A stretch of DNA of 7,658 nucleotides from Acidobacteriaceae bacterium. GTDB lineage: Bacteria; Acidobacteriota; Terriglobia; Terriglobales; Acidobacteriaceae. The notes beneath the pieces are model-generated. The model did no database searches. It saw nothing but the letters and a program-made list of their open reading frames with translations, and had not been told where the DNA came from. A program made the translations under genes and the position numbers. Shown in pieces: positions 1-6,386 of the stretch (position 1 is its first letter; each line of letters begins with the position of its first letter). Where the stretch lies: assembly GCA_003152795.1 (NCBI GenBank), contig PMBA01000231.1:5400-13057 (forward strand). The letters run 5' to 3'.

Positions 1-233
1 CCGGTGCGGTTGGTGGTGGCCGAATGGGTTTGCCCCCCCGAGACCAGGACGGCCACCGTGGCGTTCGCAATTACGGCGCCCGAGGGGTCCGTTACCTGTC
101 CGCGCAAGGTTCCCGTCGTTGTGGTTGTGGATGACTGGATTGATGACTGAGCCGGCGACTGCGCCCAGGCGGACGGCGCCGAGATCAGAATAGCCAGAAT
201 CAGACTTGCCGGAATGGCCGATAAATACTTCAA
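1..233 (-). CDS. Exported protein with carboxypeptidase-regulatory-like domain (N-terminal part)
   Basis: Partial gene: 77 codons are visible and the rest lies beyond the left edge. It starts at a TTG preceded by an AAGG Shine-Dalgarno-like stretch about 6 bases upstream; an in-frame stop lies shortly further upstream, and TTG and CTG codons before the chosen start are weaker alternatives. Residues 1-24 form a signal peptide: Lys2, a hydrophobic core of Leu/Ile/Ala, and a cleavage-type ending SAWA before Gln25. After a Ser/Thr/Gln-rich linker (about 25-40), residues 41-62 read GTLRGQVTDPSGAVIANATV, the first strands of a CarboxypepD_reg / Ig-like beta sandwich. In Acidobacteria this domain often opens large TonB-dependent outer-membrane receptors, but it also occurs in other exported proteins; the visible part cannot decide. 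It follows the DUF5666-like gene by 46 bases on the same strand, so co-transcription is likely. Domain call is confident; full product is not known. Confidence 0.75.
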   Translation of the reverse strand, partial: MKYLSAIPASLILAILISAPSAWAQSPAQSSIQSSTTTTTGTLRGQVTDPSGAVIANATVAVLVSGGQTHSATTNRT

Positions 234-279
234 CGCGCACCTTGTTCTTTCCAGGCAGAGCAAATTAATTGAGAATTAT

Positions 280-1635
280 TCACTGCTGCGCGGCTTCACT
301 TTCCCCGCCGGAGGCGCCCAGCGACCACGGCGAAAGCAGCGTGGACGCGCTTCGGCTTGGCGCCGCCGTTAGAATGGCGTCCACTCCCGCCAGCAGTGTG
401 ATCGCCGTTACCTCATCCGAATTCCCGCTCACGGTCGAGACGATCATCACGGCATCGCCCTTCTGCAGGTCCGCCAGCGTGCTGTTGGGCAAGCGGCTCA
501 GCATGCGCTGGAAATCAGGTGGGCCATTCCCGCCCGGCCCGCCGCCTGTTGCGCGGGCGGATTGCGAGTCTGCCGGCGTCGACGGTCGCGCTCCGGCAGC
601 ACTGGGCGCGGCACCGTGCCCCGACCCTGTGCTCTGACCCTGCCCGTTGGCGCCTGCTTGATCTCCTTCCCCACCGCCCGCAGTGCCTTTCAATCGCATG
701 GCGATACGTTGCGCCATCTCTGGCGGCAGTTTCTTCATTTGCGAATCGGGCGACACCTTCACCACCACCGCGCTTTTGCCGATGGCATCCTGCACCGTCA
801 TCGTATGGTTGGCTGCGTCAATCGCCTTGATAATTCCCGCAATATTGCGAAATGCGCCGGTAACAATTTCCTCCGCGCTCACTTCGCTGCCATCCGGATT
901 GCGCGTGCCGCGGGCGCGCAACTGATCTCCCGCCTTGACCTGCGCCCAGAATTGGCTGGCGGGCGCCGCCTTCGCATCGTCGAACTTCACCGAACCGGGC
1001 GCGTAGCGGCGCAGGATCGTGTCGCTGCCAACGTGGACGGCGATATTGCGGTTCGCGCCCACTCCGCTGGATGAAATTGTGAGGCTGCCGCCCGCAGCGT
1101 CCACCTTCGTGACCAGTCCGCCCACGCCTCGCTTCTGCCAGTCGTCGCGATCGCGCTGCTGCCTGGCCGCGACATCGGCCTGCTTCATCACAATCACCGA
1201 GAGCGCCACAATGGTATGCCCGTCGCCGTTTGCCGTTGCCTGTCCCCGCACCAGCACGCGATCGCCAGGCTGCAGGTCCTGCGCCTGTAGAGAAGTCGCG
1301 TTCTTCAGATCTTTTTCTCCCGGTGGCACCCGCAGGATCTTCGTCGCGCCCGTCAGCCTGGCAACGATGTCGCCTTCGCTGCCCGATTCAGACGTGACCG
1401 TGATGGAATCCGCCTGAATGCTCTTGATCGTCCCCACGGCCTTGGCGATCTGTGCGTCTCCCGAAGCGCTGGCGGGCTTGGCTTGCGCGCAAACATAAGC
1501 CTGGCTCGCCACCATCAGCGTGACCACCGCCGTGAGCGCGCACGTCGCAAGACGCGGCGCCCCCTGCCAGAGACATCGCATAGCCCCGCTTATCGGCATA
1601 CCTGAACTGTACTTTAGCATCGCCGAACGCGCCAT
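280..1635 (-). CDS. Exported DUF5666-like protein with three beta modules
   Basis: A 451-residue protein if started at the ATG, which has AAGGGG five bases upstream. A GTG two codons earlier (1641) would overlap that ribosome site; an ATG at 1578 is a shorter alternative that keeps the signal peptide. Residues about 27-51 are hydrophobic and end AYVCAQA, a likely signal peptide, so the protein is probably periplasmic or surface-exposed. Three similar modules follow, each opening with a G-x-I/V-x-x-I/V-x-x-x-x-x-x-x-T/I-V pattern: GTIKSIQADSITV (from about 68), GGLVTKVDAAGGSLTI (from about 172) and GIIKAIDAANHTMTV (from about 267). Each later has a GD-hydrophobic turn (QPGDRVLVRG, KAGDQLRARG, QKGDAVMIVS). 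This matches the DUF5666 pattern, whose biochemical role is not established. The third module is split by a Gly/Ala/Ser/Pro-rich linker at about 316-373. The gene is divergent from the VWA gene at 1953. Family assignment is by pattern, without a profile search. Confidence 0.8.
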   Translation of the reverse strand: MARSAMLKYSSGMPISGAMRCLWQGAPRLATCALTAVVTLMVASQAYVCAQAKPASASGDAQIAKAVGTIKSIQADSITVTSESGSEGDIVARLTGATKILRVPPGEKDLKNATSLQAQDLQPGDRVLVRGQATANGDGHTIVALSVIVMKQADVAARQQRDRDDWQKRGVGGLVTKVDAAGGSLTISSSGVGANRNIAVHVGSDTILRRYAPGSVKFDDAKAAPASQFWAQVKAGDQLRARGTRNPDGSEVSAEEIVTGAFRNIAGIIKAIDAANHTMTVQDAIGKSAVVVKVSPDSQMKKLPPEMAQRIAMRLKGTAGGGEGDQAGANGQGQSTGSGHGAAPSAAGARPSTPADSQSARATGGGPGGNGPPDFQRMLSRLPNSTLADLQKGDAVMIVSTVSGNSDEVTAITLLAGVDAILTAAPSRSASTLLSPWSLGASGGESEAAQQ

Positions 1636-1731
1636 ATTCACCCCTTTACGAAGTTTTACCCGGCATTGACGTTGCTTTTACAGGACGCTGGCAACTTCAA
1701 CTCCATCGCCCCGCATCCAGTCTTACATCCG

Positions 1732-1747
1732 TTCTCACCAATGAGAA
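1732..1747. repeat. Inverted repeat, possible operator
   Basis: TTCTCA-CCAA-TGAGAA is a perfect 6-base inverted repeat around a 4-base centre. It lies in the divergent region about 205 bases from the VWA start and 96 bases from the DUF5666-like start. Its symmetry suits a dimeric regulator, but it is short enough to occur by chance and no second copy was noticed nearby. Confidence 0.25.
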
Positions 1748-1855
1748 GACAATGCTTGCATGGATGCCTATGTCTGCTGACAGATCCTGTCCCGAAACGC
1801 AGTCGCAACCGGTCGCGGCGAGTGTCCTGTACCGAATGACGATTGCGTTCCCCAG

Positions 1856-1884
1856 TTGGGCAGGTGCGATACTGGCCGTGTACT
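1856..1884 (+). promoter_or_regulatory. Weak sigma70-like promoter candidate for the VWA gene
   Basis: TTGGGC and TGTACT are separated by 17 bases, matching 3 of 6 and 4 of 6 consensus positions. Transcription would begin about 60 bases before the GTG at 1953. The match is weak and is offered only as the best candidate seen. Confidence 0.15.
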
Positions 1885-1952
1885 CGATTTTCTTATGCAG
1901 ATTCGGAGCGCTCAAGATTCGCCTGAAATGAAGGACCAACGGAGGAGGCAAG

Positions 1953-3149
1953 GTGAACGAATCCCGGCCGCATAGCCCGCGGCGCAGCGAAAAAACGATT
2001 GCGAACCGTTCCTTCTCGTGGTGGAAGCCGGTCGTTTATGCGGTGATCGCCGCCCTGGTCGGGCTTCCCGGAGTCGGCCCGTCAATGGAGGCGCAGGACA
2101 CCGCTGCCACGATCTCCGTCGACGTCAACGTAGTCACCCTGCCCGTCACCGTTCGCGACAAACATGGGGCGATCGTCCGCGACCTCACGAAGGACGATTT
2201 CACGCTTCAGGAAGACGGCCGCCCGCAGAGCATCCGCTATTTTTCTCAGGAAACGAATCTTCCGCTTACGCTGGGTCTGCTCGTCGATACCAGCCGCAGT
2301 CAGACGGGCGTGCTCGATGCGGAGCGAAACGCGAGCCGCAGTTTTCTCGATCAGATGCTGGTGCAGGCCAGGGACAAGGCCTTCCTCATTCACTTTGATC
2401 GGGAAGTTGAATTGCTGCAGGACATGACTTCGTCGCGTGAGAAGCTGCAAGCCGCGCTCGAATTGCTCAAAACGCCATCCGACCGCGAGAGCTCGAACGA
2501 TCCCAACGACTCCCGCGATTCGCGCTCGGGATCGGGTTCGCATCGTGGCGGCGGTACCCAACTCTACGACGCCGTGTTTCTGGCCTCGAACGAATTAATG
2601 AAAAAGCAGCAGGGGCGGAAGGCTCTGATTATTCTCTCGGATGGCGTCGACCGCGGCAGCAAGACCTATCTGGAAAGCGCGATCGAGTCCGCGCAACGTG
2701 CCGACACGGTTGTCTACTCCATCTACTTTGCCGATTCCCACCGCGACGACCGTGACCAGGGGCAAAGGCGCGGCGGCGGAATGGGCCGCGGCGGAGGTGG
2801 CTATCCGGGCGGGGGTGGTGGTTGGCCTGGTGGCGGAGGCGGCTATCCGGGCGGAGGCGGGGGCGGTCGCGGCGGAAGCCAACGCCATCCCGAAGAGCCG
2901 CGCACCGATGGCAAGAAAATCCTGGAGCGGATTTCCAGAGAAACAGGCGGACGTTTCTTTGCAGTTACGAAGAAAGAAACTGTCGGCGATATCTATTCCA
3001 GCATTGTCGAGGAACTGCGAACCCAATACAGCATGGGCTACACGCCGGATAAAGACAGCACCGCCAGCGGCTATCACCACATTCAGCTAGCGGTGAAGCG
3101 CAAAGAGTTGACCGTGCAGACCAGAGACGGCTATTACGCCGATCGCTAG
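1953..3149 (+). CDS. Exported VWFA-related domain protein (acidobacterial type)
   Basis: A 398-residue protein starting at GTG four bases after GGAGGAGG, a strong ribosome site. Residues 26-43 are hydrophobic after a basic N-region, followed by a possible cleavage near MEA-Q48: a signal peptide or N-terminal anchor. Residues about 54-97 (VDVNVVTLPVTVRDKHGAIVRDL...FTLQEDG) form the beta-rich region typical of the acidobacterial VWFA-related family (TIGR03436). The VWA domain follows with a complete MIDAS metal site: D112-T-S-R-S116, T202 in GGTQLYD, and D230 in LSDGVD. Such domains bind ligands through a divalent metal, and the cellular role of this family is unknown. Two inserts stand out: a Ser/Asp/Arg-rich loop at about 176-200 just before the MIDAS threonine, and a glycine-rich stretch at 273-308. 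After the latter, the fold resumes with KKILERISRETGGRFF and ends in the family-typical YSMGYTPD...GYYADR. The gene stands alone on the plus strand and converges with glnD. Confidence 0.93.
   Translation: MNESRPHSPRRSEKTIANRSFSWWKPVVYAVIAALVGLPGVGPSMEAQDTAATISVDVNVVTLPVTVRDKHGAIVRDLTKDDFTLQEDGRPQSIRYFSQETNLPLTLGLLVDTSRSQTGVLDAERNASRSFLDQMLVQARDKAFLIHFDREVELLQDMTSSREKLQAALELLKTPSDRESSNDPNDSRDSRSGSGSHRGGGTQLYDAVFLASNELMKKQQGRKALIILSDGVDRGSKTYLESAIESAQRADTVVYSIYFADSHRDDRDQGQRRGGGMGRGGGGYPGGGGGWPGGGGGYPGGGGGGRGGSQRHPEEPRTDGKKILERISRETGGRFFAVTKKETVGDIYSSIVEELRTQYSMGYTPDKDSTASGYHHIQLAVKRKELTVQTRDGYYADR
2769..2876 (+). repeat. Glycine-rich coding repeat inside the VWA gene
   Basis: Codons 273-308 encode almost only glycine with regularly placed Tyr/Trp-Pro: the unit (Y/W)PGGGGG occurs three times, at about 284, 291 and 298, flanked by Arg. 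At the DNA level this is an imperfect tandem array of GGN codons with GGCTATCCGGGCGG-like units. It lies between the strand after MIDAS residue D230 and the next helix, so it probably forms a surface loop. Repeats of this kind can change length by slippage. Confidence 0.85.
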
Positions 3150-3221
3150 TACGGTGTCCCGCAAGTTTGCGCCATAAAACAATTCAAGGTTGTGTTCGCG
3201 AATGTGAAATGGGAAGAAAAG
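3150..3221. other. Convergent gap between the VWA gene and glnD
   Basis: Seventy-two bases separate the two stop codons. The only structure seen is CGCAAGTTTGCG (3160-3171), a self-complementary stretch that leaves only a 4-base stem with a usable loop and no T-tract. It is not a convincing rho-independent terminator for either gene. Confidence 0.4.
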
Positions 3222-4403
3222 CTATTTTGCCGCGAGTTCGTCGCGCAGCGCCTTCCCCAGCGCCGCCTGCCGCTCCGCACTCAACTTGGCTCCGCCTGAG
3301 GTCAGATACAGAACGTCAATCGCCATCTGCCCTTCAGTCTCGATCAGCGCAATTTCGATGTTGCACTCATGCTTCGAGACCAGCGAGCACATCCGGTACA
3401 GCAGTCCCGGGCGATCCTGGGTCAGAACCTGCAGCAGCGTGCTGTGCGCAGAGCAGGTATCGTCGAATTCAACCTGGGTGGCGATCTTGACCTTGGTGCT
3501 GTCCGCCTTCTCCGATTTCAAGCGGTCGCGCAGCATGCGCGCCAGGTCGGATTCCCCCTTGACCACCGCCGCGATGCTCTTCTTCAGGCGTTCCCACTCC
3601 TGCAGATTCATCTCCAGGGTTCGGAAGCGATCGGTGAAATAAAAGGTGTCCACTACCATGCCGGCGGCATTGGAGAATGCGTTCGCTTTCACGATGTTCA
3701 TTCCCCAGGCGGCCAGCGCTCCGGAAACCGAGGCGAACAGGAAGGGCCGGTCGGTGGTAATCAAGGTCAACTCATACCAGTGGCGAACCTGCTTCAGATT
3801 CAATTGGACGCCGTTCTGTCCCAGTTGGGCGGCCATTTCGGCATGGGCCAGGACGTCGGTGGCGCCGTGGATTCGCAGATAGCGTTGCGGCAATCCTTCC
3901 AGAAAGAGGTTGATTTTCTTCCCCGCCACCGGCGCCAGCGAACGCAGATGGGCCAGGGTTGACGGTCCCACGCTGGAGCCATCATCCGTGTGAACGCGCT
4001 CATCGGCGCTCCGGCTCAAGTAATTCGCGCACGCAATATAGAGTTGCCATAAGTTGTCCGCTTTCCATGGCGTCATGGCTTCCGGGTTCACGGCTTTGAT
4101 GTCGGCATAGGTCATCAGGCACAGCATTTTCAGCCGCTCGGGCACACCCACTCTTTCCGCGAAACTTTTTACGTTCGCCGGATCGAAGACGTCGCGCCGC
4201 ATCGCCGCCGACATTTCCAGATGGCTCGCCACCAGATATCGCACCGTCTCCCGATCCACCGGATCAAGATCCAGCCGCTCCGCACAACTGTCGGTGAGTT
4301 GCAGACTGAGCTCGACGTGATTCTCGCTGGGCACGGCTTTGCCGGAATCATGCAGCAGCAGCGCCAGGAAAAGCAGTTCCGGCTGTTCGAGTTCGCCCTG
4401 CAA
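3222..4403 (-). CDS. glnD: GlnD C-terminal open segment (HD and two ACT domains)
   Basis: Open frame of 393 codons from an in-frame TTG that is probably not a real start; the same frame reads back as far as about 4437 (ESKSEWDRRFAA) and then meets a stop at the last frame change. It holds most of the HD phosphohydrolase domain responsible for UMP removal: H18-D19 in LLLHDSGK, then NHVE at 28-31 and H61 in VASHLEMS. The first HD histidine, in YTVDEH, is encoded just upstream in another frame. The segment TYADIKAVNPEAMTPWKADNLWQLY (about 98-122) is typical GlnD. Two ACT domains follow, about 209-285 (YELTLITTDRPFLFASVSG) and about 303-390 (LLQVLTQDRPGLLYRMC), which in GlnD sense glutamine. Confidence 0.85.
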   Translation of the reverse strand: MQGELEQPELLFLALLLHDSGKAVPSENHVELSLQLTDSCAERLDLDPVDRETVRYLVASHLEMSAAMRRDVFDPANVKSFAERVGVPERLKMLCLMTYADIKAVNPEAMTPWKADNLWQLYIACANYLSRSADERVHTDDGSSVGPSTLAHLRSLAPVAGKKINLFLEGLPQRYLRIHGATDVLAHAEMAAQLGQNGVQLNLKQVRHWYELTLITTDRPFLFASVSGALAAWGMNIVKANAFSNAAGMVVDTFYFTDRFRTLEMNLQEWERLKKSIAAVVKGESDLARMLRDRLKSEKADSTKVKIATQVEFDDTCSAHSTLLQVLTQDRPGLLYRMCSLVSKHECNIEIALIETEGQMAIDVLYLTSGGAKLSAERQAALGKALRDELAAK

Positions 4404-4847
4404 TGCCGCAAAGCGCCGGTCCCATTCCGATTTCGATTCCTTTCAGACGATGCAGATGTTCGATGGCCAGGAACGAGTGCTCATCGACCGTGTAGCGATG
4501 GTAAAAGTCGCGCACCACCAGCGCCTCAATCCCCCGCAGTTCGGGCAACAGAGAGCGACAGCAGGCGGAGCGCGTTCATGACGCGCAGAGCGTCCGCCGC
4601 ATACGGCTGCACCAGCGTTTCCTGCAGATAAAGCCACAACTCGGCGCCACGCGGGGGTGTTGCCGCCAGCGCGGGCAGCGCCTGCTCGACTTTGATATTC
4701 GGTGGTCGTGCTCAGTTTTAGGCCGTGTTCCGCCATGAAATGAAAAAGCCGCAACAGCATTTCCGGATCGCGCAGGCCGCCCGGTTCTTGCGGTTGCTTC
4801 GGCTGCTTCAAAAAGATCAGTCCATCCACTACGGAGAAAGTCATCGC

Positions 4848-5891
4848 CTAGCGACCTTCAACCGCCAGCCCTGGAATTGCCGGTACAACGACGACCAGGC
4901 GGCGGGAATCTCCTCGATCAGTTGGTTGCAGACTCGATGCACGGCTGCGCACGTGGCCGAAAGTAGACACGCATCCAGTCGGCTGCGTTCGCGATCTCCA
5001 AATCGCTGGTGCCGATCTTTTTGGCCGCCGCTTCGTCCTGTGCCTCCCAAGTGAGCGTGTTGTCGTGACGGCCGTAGCGGAAGTGGAGAAAGCAACGCAC
5101 CGACATCTGGAAATCCAGCGCCGCGTCGAGCGCCCGCCGCGAAGAAACCGGCAACAGCGTGTTTGAGTATCCGGCCACACCTTCAACTTTTCCATGGCGG
5201 AAATCAGCGCCAGCCAGTTGGCGACGTTGTAGTCGCGCAAACCGCCGGGCCCATCCTTCACGTTCGGTTCCAGGTGAAAGACGGTATTGCCAAATTTGTG
5301 ATGGCGCGCGCGCGTGATCTCGCCCAGGTTCTGGATCAGGTTGTGGCACTCGCGCCCCACCAGTCGCGGAACCACTTTTTCGCGCAGCCGCGAAAACACC
5401 TCGCGATCGCCCGCCAGGTAGCGGCAGTCGAGCAGCGAGATGGCAAATTCGACATTGTTCGGATCCAGGCGTTCGCACTCCGCCAGACTTCGGGTGGCTG
5501 GACTGAGCTTCAACCGCAGGTCCCATAATTCCTGCGAAAAGCGGCGGATGGGATCTTTGAAGTTGCTCTCGGAATTACCGTCAGCGTGCAGAAACAGCAG
5601 ATCAATGTCGGAGTGGGGAAAAAGCCAGCCGCGCCCGAATCCGCCGGTGGCCACCAGCGCGAAACCCTTAGGCCCGTCTGGATCGGAGGCGCTGGAAGCG
5701 GAGAGAGTAGCGGGACTGGAAGCGACGATGATTTCGCGCCACAGCCGCTGAACAATCGCATCGACTAACGCTGTTCGCCTCGCCACCGCCGTTCGTCCTT
5801 CACCGGTGACGGCAAAATCCCGCTCGATGGCAGCGGATTCCCTTACGTACAGGTCCCGCAACTCACTGCGGACGGCGGCCTCGGTGGTCAT
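4848..5891 (-). CDS. glnD: GlnD N-terminal open segment (nucleotidyltransferase domain)
   Basis: Open frame of 347 codons, of which about the first 240 are genuine GlnD; the rest, after about WPDTQ, is out-of-frame sequence produced by the first frame change near 5160. The nucleotidyltransferase signature is at residues 83-97, GGFGRG followed by SDID with the metal-binding Asp95 and Asp97. The family motif KFGNTVFHLEPNVKDGPGGLRD follows at about 196-217. One oddity is Trp89 directly after GGFGRG, where the E. coli enzyme has Glu. This piece alone would lack the HD and ACT domains, so it could not remove UMP or sense glutamine. Confidence 0.8.
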   Translation of the reverse strand: MTTEAAVRSELRDLYVRESAAIERDFAVTGEGRTAVARRTALVDAIVQRLWREIIVASSPATLSASSASDPDGPKGFALVATGGFGRGWLFPHSDIDLLFLHADGNSESNFKDPIRRFSQELWDLRLKLSPATRSLAECERLDPNNVEFAISLLDCRYLAGDREVFSRLREKVVPRLVGRECHNLIQNLGEITRARHHKFGNTVFHLEPNVKDGPGGLRDYNVANWLALISAMEKLKVWPDTQTRCCRFLRGGRSTRRWISRCRCVAFSTSATAVTTTRSLGRHRTKRRPKRSAPAIWRSRTQPTGCVSTFGHVRSRASSLQPTDRGDSRRLVVVVPAIPGLAVEGR

Positions 5892-5944
5892 TTCGATGAC
5901 GCTCTCCCCGAACGGTTAAGTTGCTGCGGCAGCTTTTATTCCGA

Positions 5945-5964
5945 TCTGCTCATCCGCGAGCAGA
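5945..5964. repeat. Hairpin-forming inverted repeat between the P-II gene and glnD
   Basis: TCTGCTC and GAGCAGA, a perfect 7-base stem around a 6-base loop, lie in the 113-base gap between the P-II stop and the glnD start. Read on the minus strand no U-run follows, so it is not a standard rho-independent terminator. It could act as an RNA stability element or processing site that lowers glnD output relative to amtB and the P-II gene. Function is inferred. Confidence 0.4.
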
Positions 5965-6004
5965 CAAGGGGGATGTCCATCTTCGCCGTTTCGAATTCGC
6001 GCGC

Positions 6005-6343
6005 TTACAGCACGCTCTCGCCACGTTCGTCGTTGCGAATCCGAATCGCTTCATCAATGCGCGAAAGGAAAATTTTCCCGTCGCCGATTTTGCCCGTACG
6101 TGCCGCCGCGGTGATTGCCTGCACCACTTTCTCGACCATTTCATCCGCCAGCACGATCTCGATCTTCACCTTTGGGATCAAGTCCACGGTGTACTCGCGT
6201 CCGCGGTAGAACTCGGTGTGTCCTTTTTGCCGGCCATGTCCTCTGGCTTCAAAAACCGTCATGCCTTCGACGCCCACTTCGTGCAATGCGTCCTTCACGG
6301 CTTCCAGCTTTGAGACCTGAATAATCGCTTCGACCTTTGTCAT
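6005..6343 (-). CDS. glnB: P-II family nitrogen regulatory protein
   Basis: A complete 112-residue P-II signal protein, the same length as E. coli GlnB. It forms a trimer that binds ATP/ADP and 2-oxoglutarate and controls nitrogen targets. The start is ATG with GGAG four bases upstream; the open frame runs 32 codons further up but overlaps amtB and has no P-II sequence there. Visible key residues are Gln39 and Lys58 (2-oxoglutarate/Mg-ATP site), the T-loop at about 37-55 with Tyr51, the uridylylation site, in EFYRGREYTVD, the TGKIGDGKIF stretch at 83-92 (nucleotide site), and Arg101 and Arg103. It is 43 bases downstream of amtB and upstream of glnD on the same strand. Linkage to amtB suggests a GlnK-like job, binding and closing the channel, while the sequence resembles GlnB equally well, so the symbol could be glnK. 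Residues 9-11 are Gln-Val-Ser, where E. coli GlnB has Lys-Pro-Phe. Confidence 0.96.
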   Translation of the reverse strand: MTKVEAIIQVSKLEAVKDALHEVGVEGMTVFEARGHGRQKGHTEFYRGREYTVDLIPKVKIEIVLADEMVEKVVQAITAAARTGKIGDGKIFLSRIDEAIRIRNDERGESVL

Positions 6344-6351
6344 GGTTCTCC

Positions 6352-6376
6352 GTCCCGTTGATTCCAGTGTCCCGTT
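6352..6376. repeat. Short direct repeat between amtB and the P-II gene
   Basis: GTCCCGTT (plus strand) occurs at 6352-6359 and 6369-6376, 17 bases apart, within the 43-base gap just before the P-II ribosome site. It is short, and a regulatory role is possible but unsupported. Confidence 0.3.
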
Positions 6377-6386
6377 CGGTTTTTCG

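Larger units (their letters stand above)
1636..1952. other. Divergent intergenic region
   Basis: About 315 bases separate the DUF5666-like gene (minus) from the VWA gene (plus). An open frame of 84 codons on the minus strand (1697-1951) has no recognisable domain and no good ribosome site, so I do not call it. The region should hold the promoters of both flanking genes. It contains an inverted repeat at 1732-1747, a weak promoter-like match at 1856-1884, and the strong Shine-Dalgarno GGAGGAGG at 1941-1948 that fixes the GTG start of the VWA gene. No tRNA-like or clear riboswitch-like structure was seen. Confidence 0.6.
3222..5891 (-). pseudogene. glnD: P-II uridylyltransferase/uridylyl-removing enzyme GlnD, interrupted by six frame changes
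   Basis: GlnD reversibly uridylylates P-II according to glutamine level. The span from ATG to TAG equals 889 codons, normal for the family, and all domains appear in order: nucleotidyltransferase, central region, HD, ACT, ACT. The reading frame, however, changes six times: near 5157-5170 (after KVWPDTQ), about 4950 (before AVHRVCNQL), about 4845 (before DGLIFLKQP), 4691-4693 (an AAA run), about 4550-4555 (in LRLLSL), and 4439-4440 (in AAAGGAA). The first three fit a missing base each, the last three an extra base each, so the net is zero. Segments between them still encode GlnD, for example RRALDAALDFQMSVRCFLHFR, AVHRVCNQLIEEIPAAW, LRDPEMLLRLFHFMAEHGLKL and RDFYHRYTVDEHSFLAI, without internal stops in the proper frame. 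The start has a GGGGAGAG stretch about 12 bases upstream, rather distant. As written the gene cannot make full-length enzyme; sequence error is the likeliest cause. Family certain; disrupted state of the real gene uncertain. Confidence 0.9.

Noticed and set aside
33..39. Run of seven C (seven G in the gene) near the left edge, as a possible phase-variation tract
   Set aside because: The frame reads through sensibly on both sides, and a single run of seven is weak evidence without population data.
1697..1951. 84-codon open frame on the minus strand in the divergent intergenic region
   Set aside because: No recognisable domain or convincing ribosome site, and it would cover the promoter and ribosome site of the VWA gene.
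2595..3080. 161-codon minus-strand open frame opposite the VWA gene
   Set aside because: Antisense shadow of the glycine codons, giving Ala/Thr/Pro-rich low-complexity sequence; the plus-strand VWA protein explains the region.
3369..3962. 197-codon plus-strand open frame opposite the glnD 3' part
   Set aside because: Antisense to well-conserved ACT-domain coding sequence, with Gln/His/Arg-rich composition and no domain.
4437..5170. Programmed ribosomal frameshifting as the cause of the glnD frame changes
   Set aside because: Six events in about 730 bases is far beyond known programmed cases, and most sites lack a slippery heptamer.
5923..5940. Small stem GCTG-CGG-CAGC followed by TTTTATT on the plus strand, resembling a terminator
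   Set aside because: The stem is only 4 bases with a 3-base loop, and no plus-strand gene precedes it.
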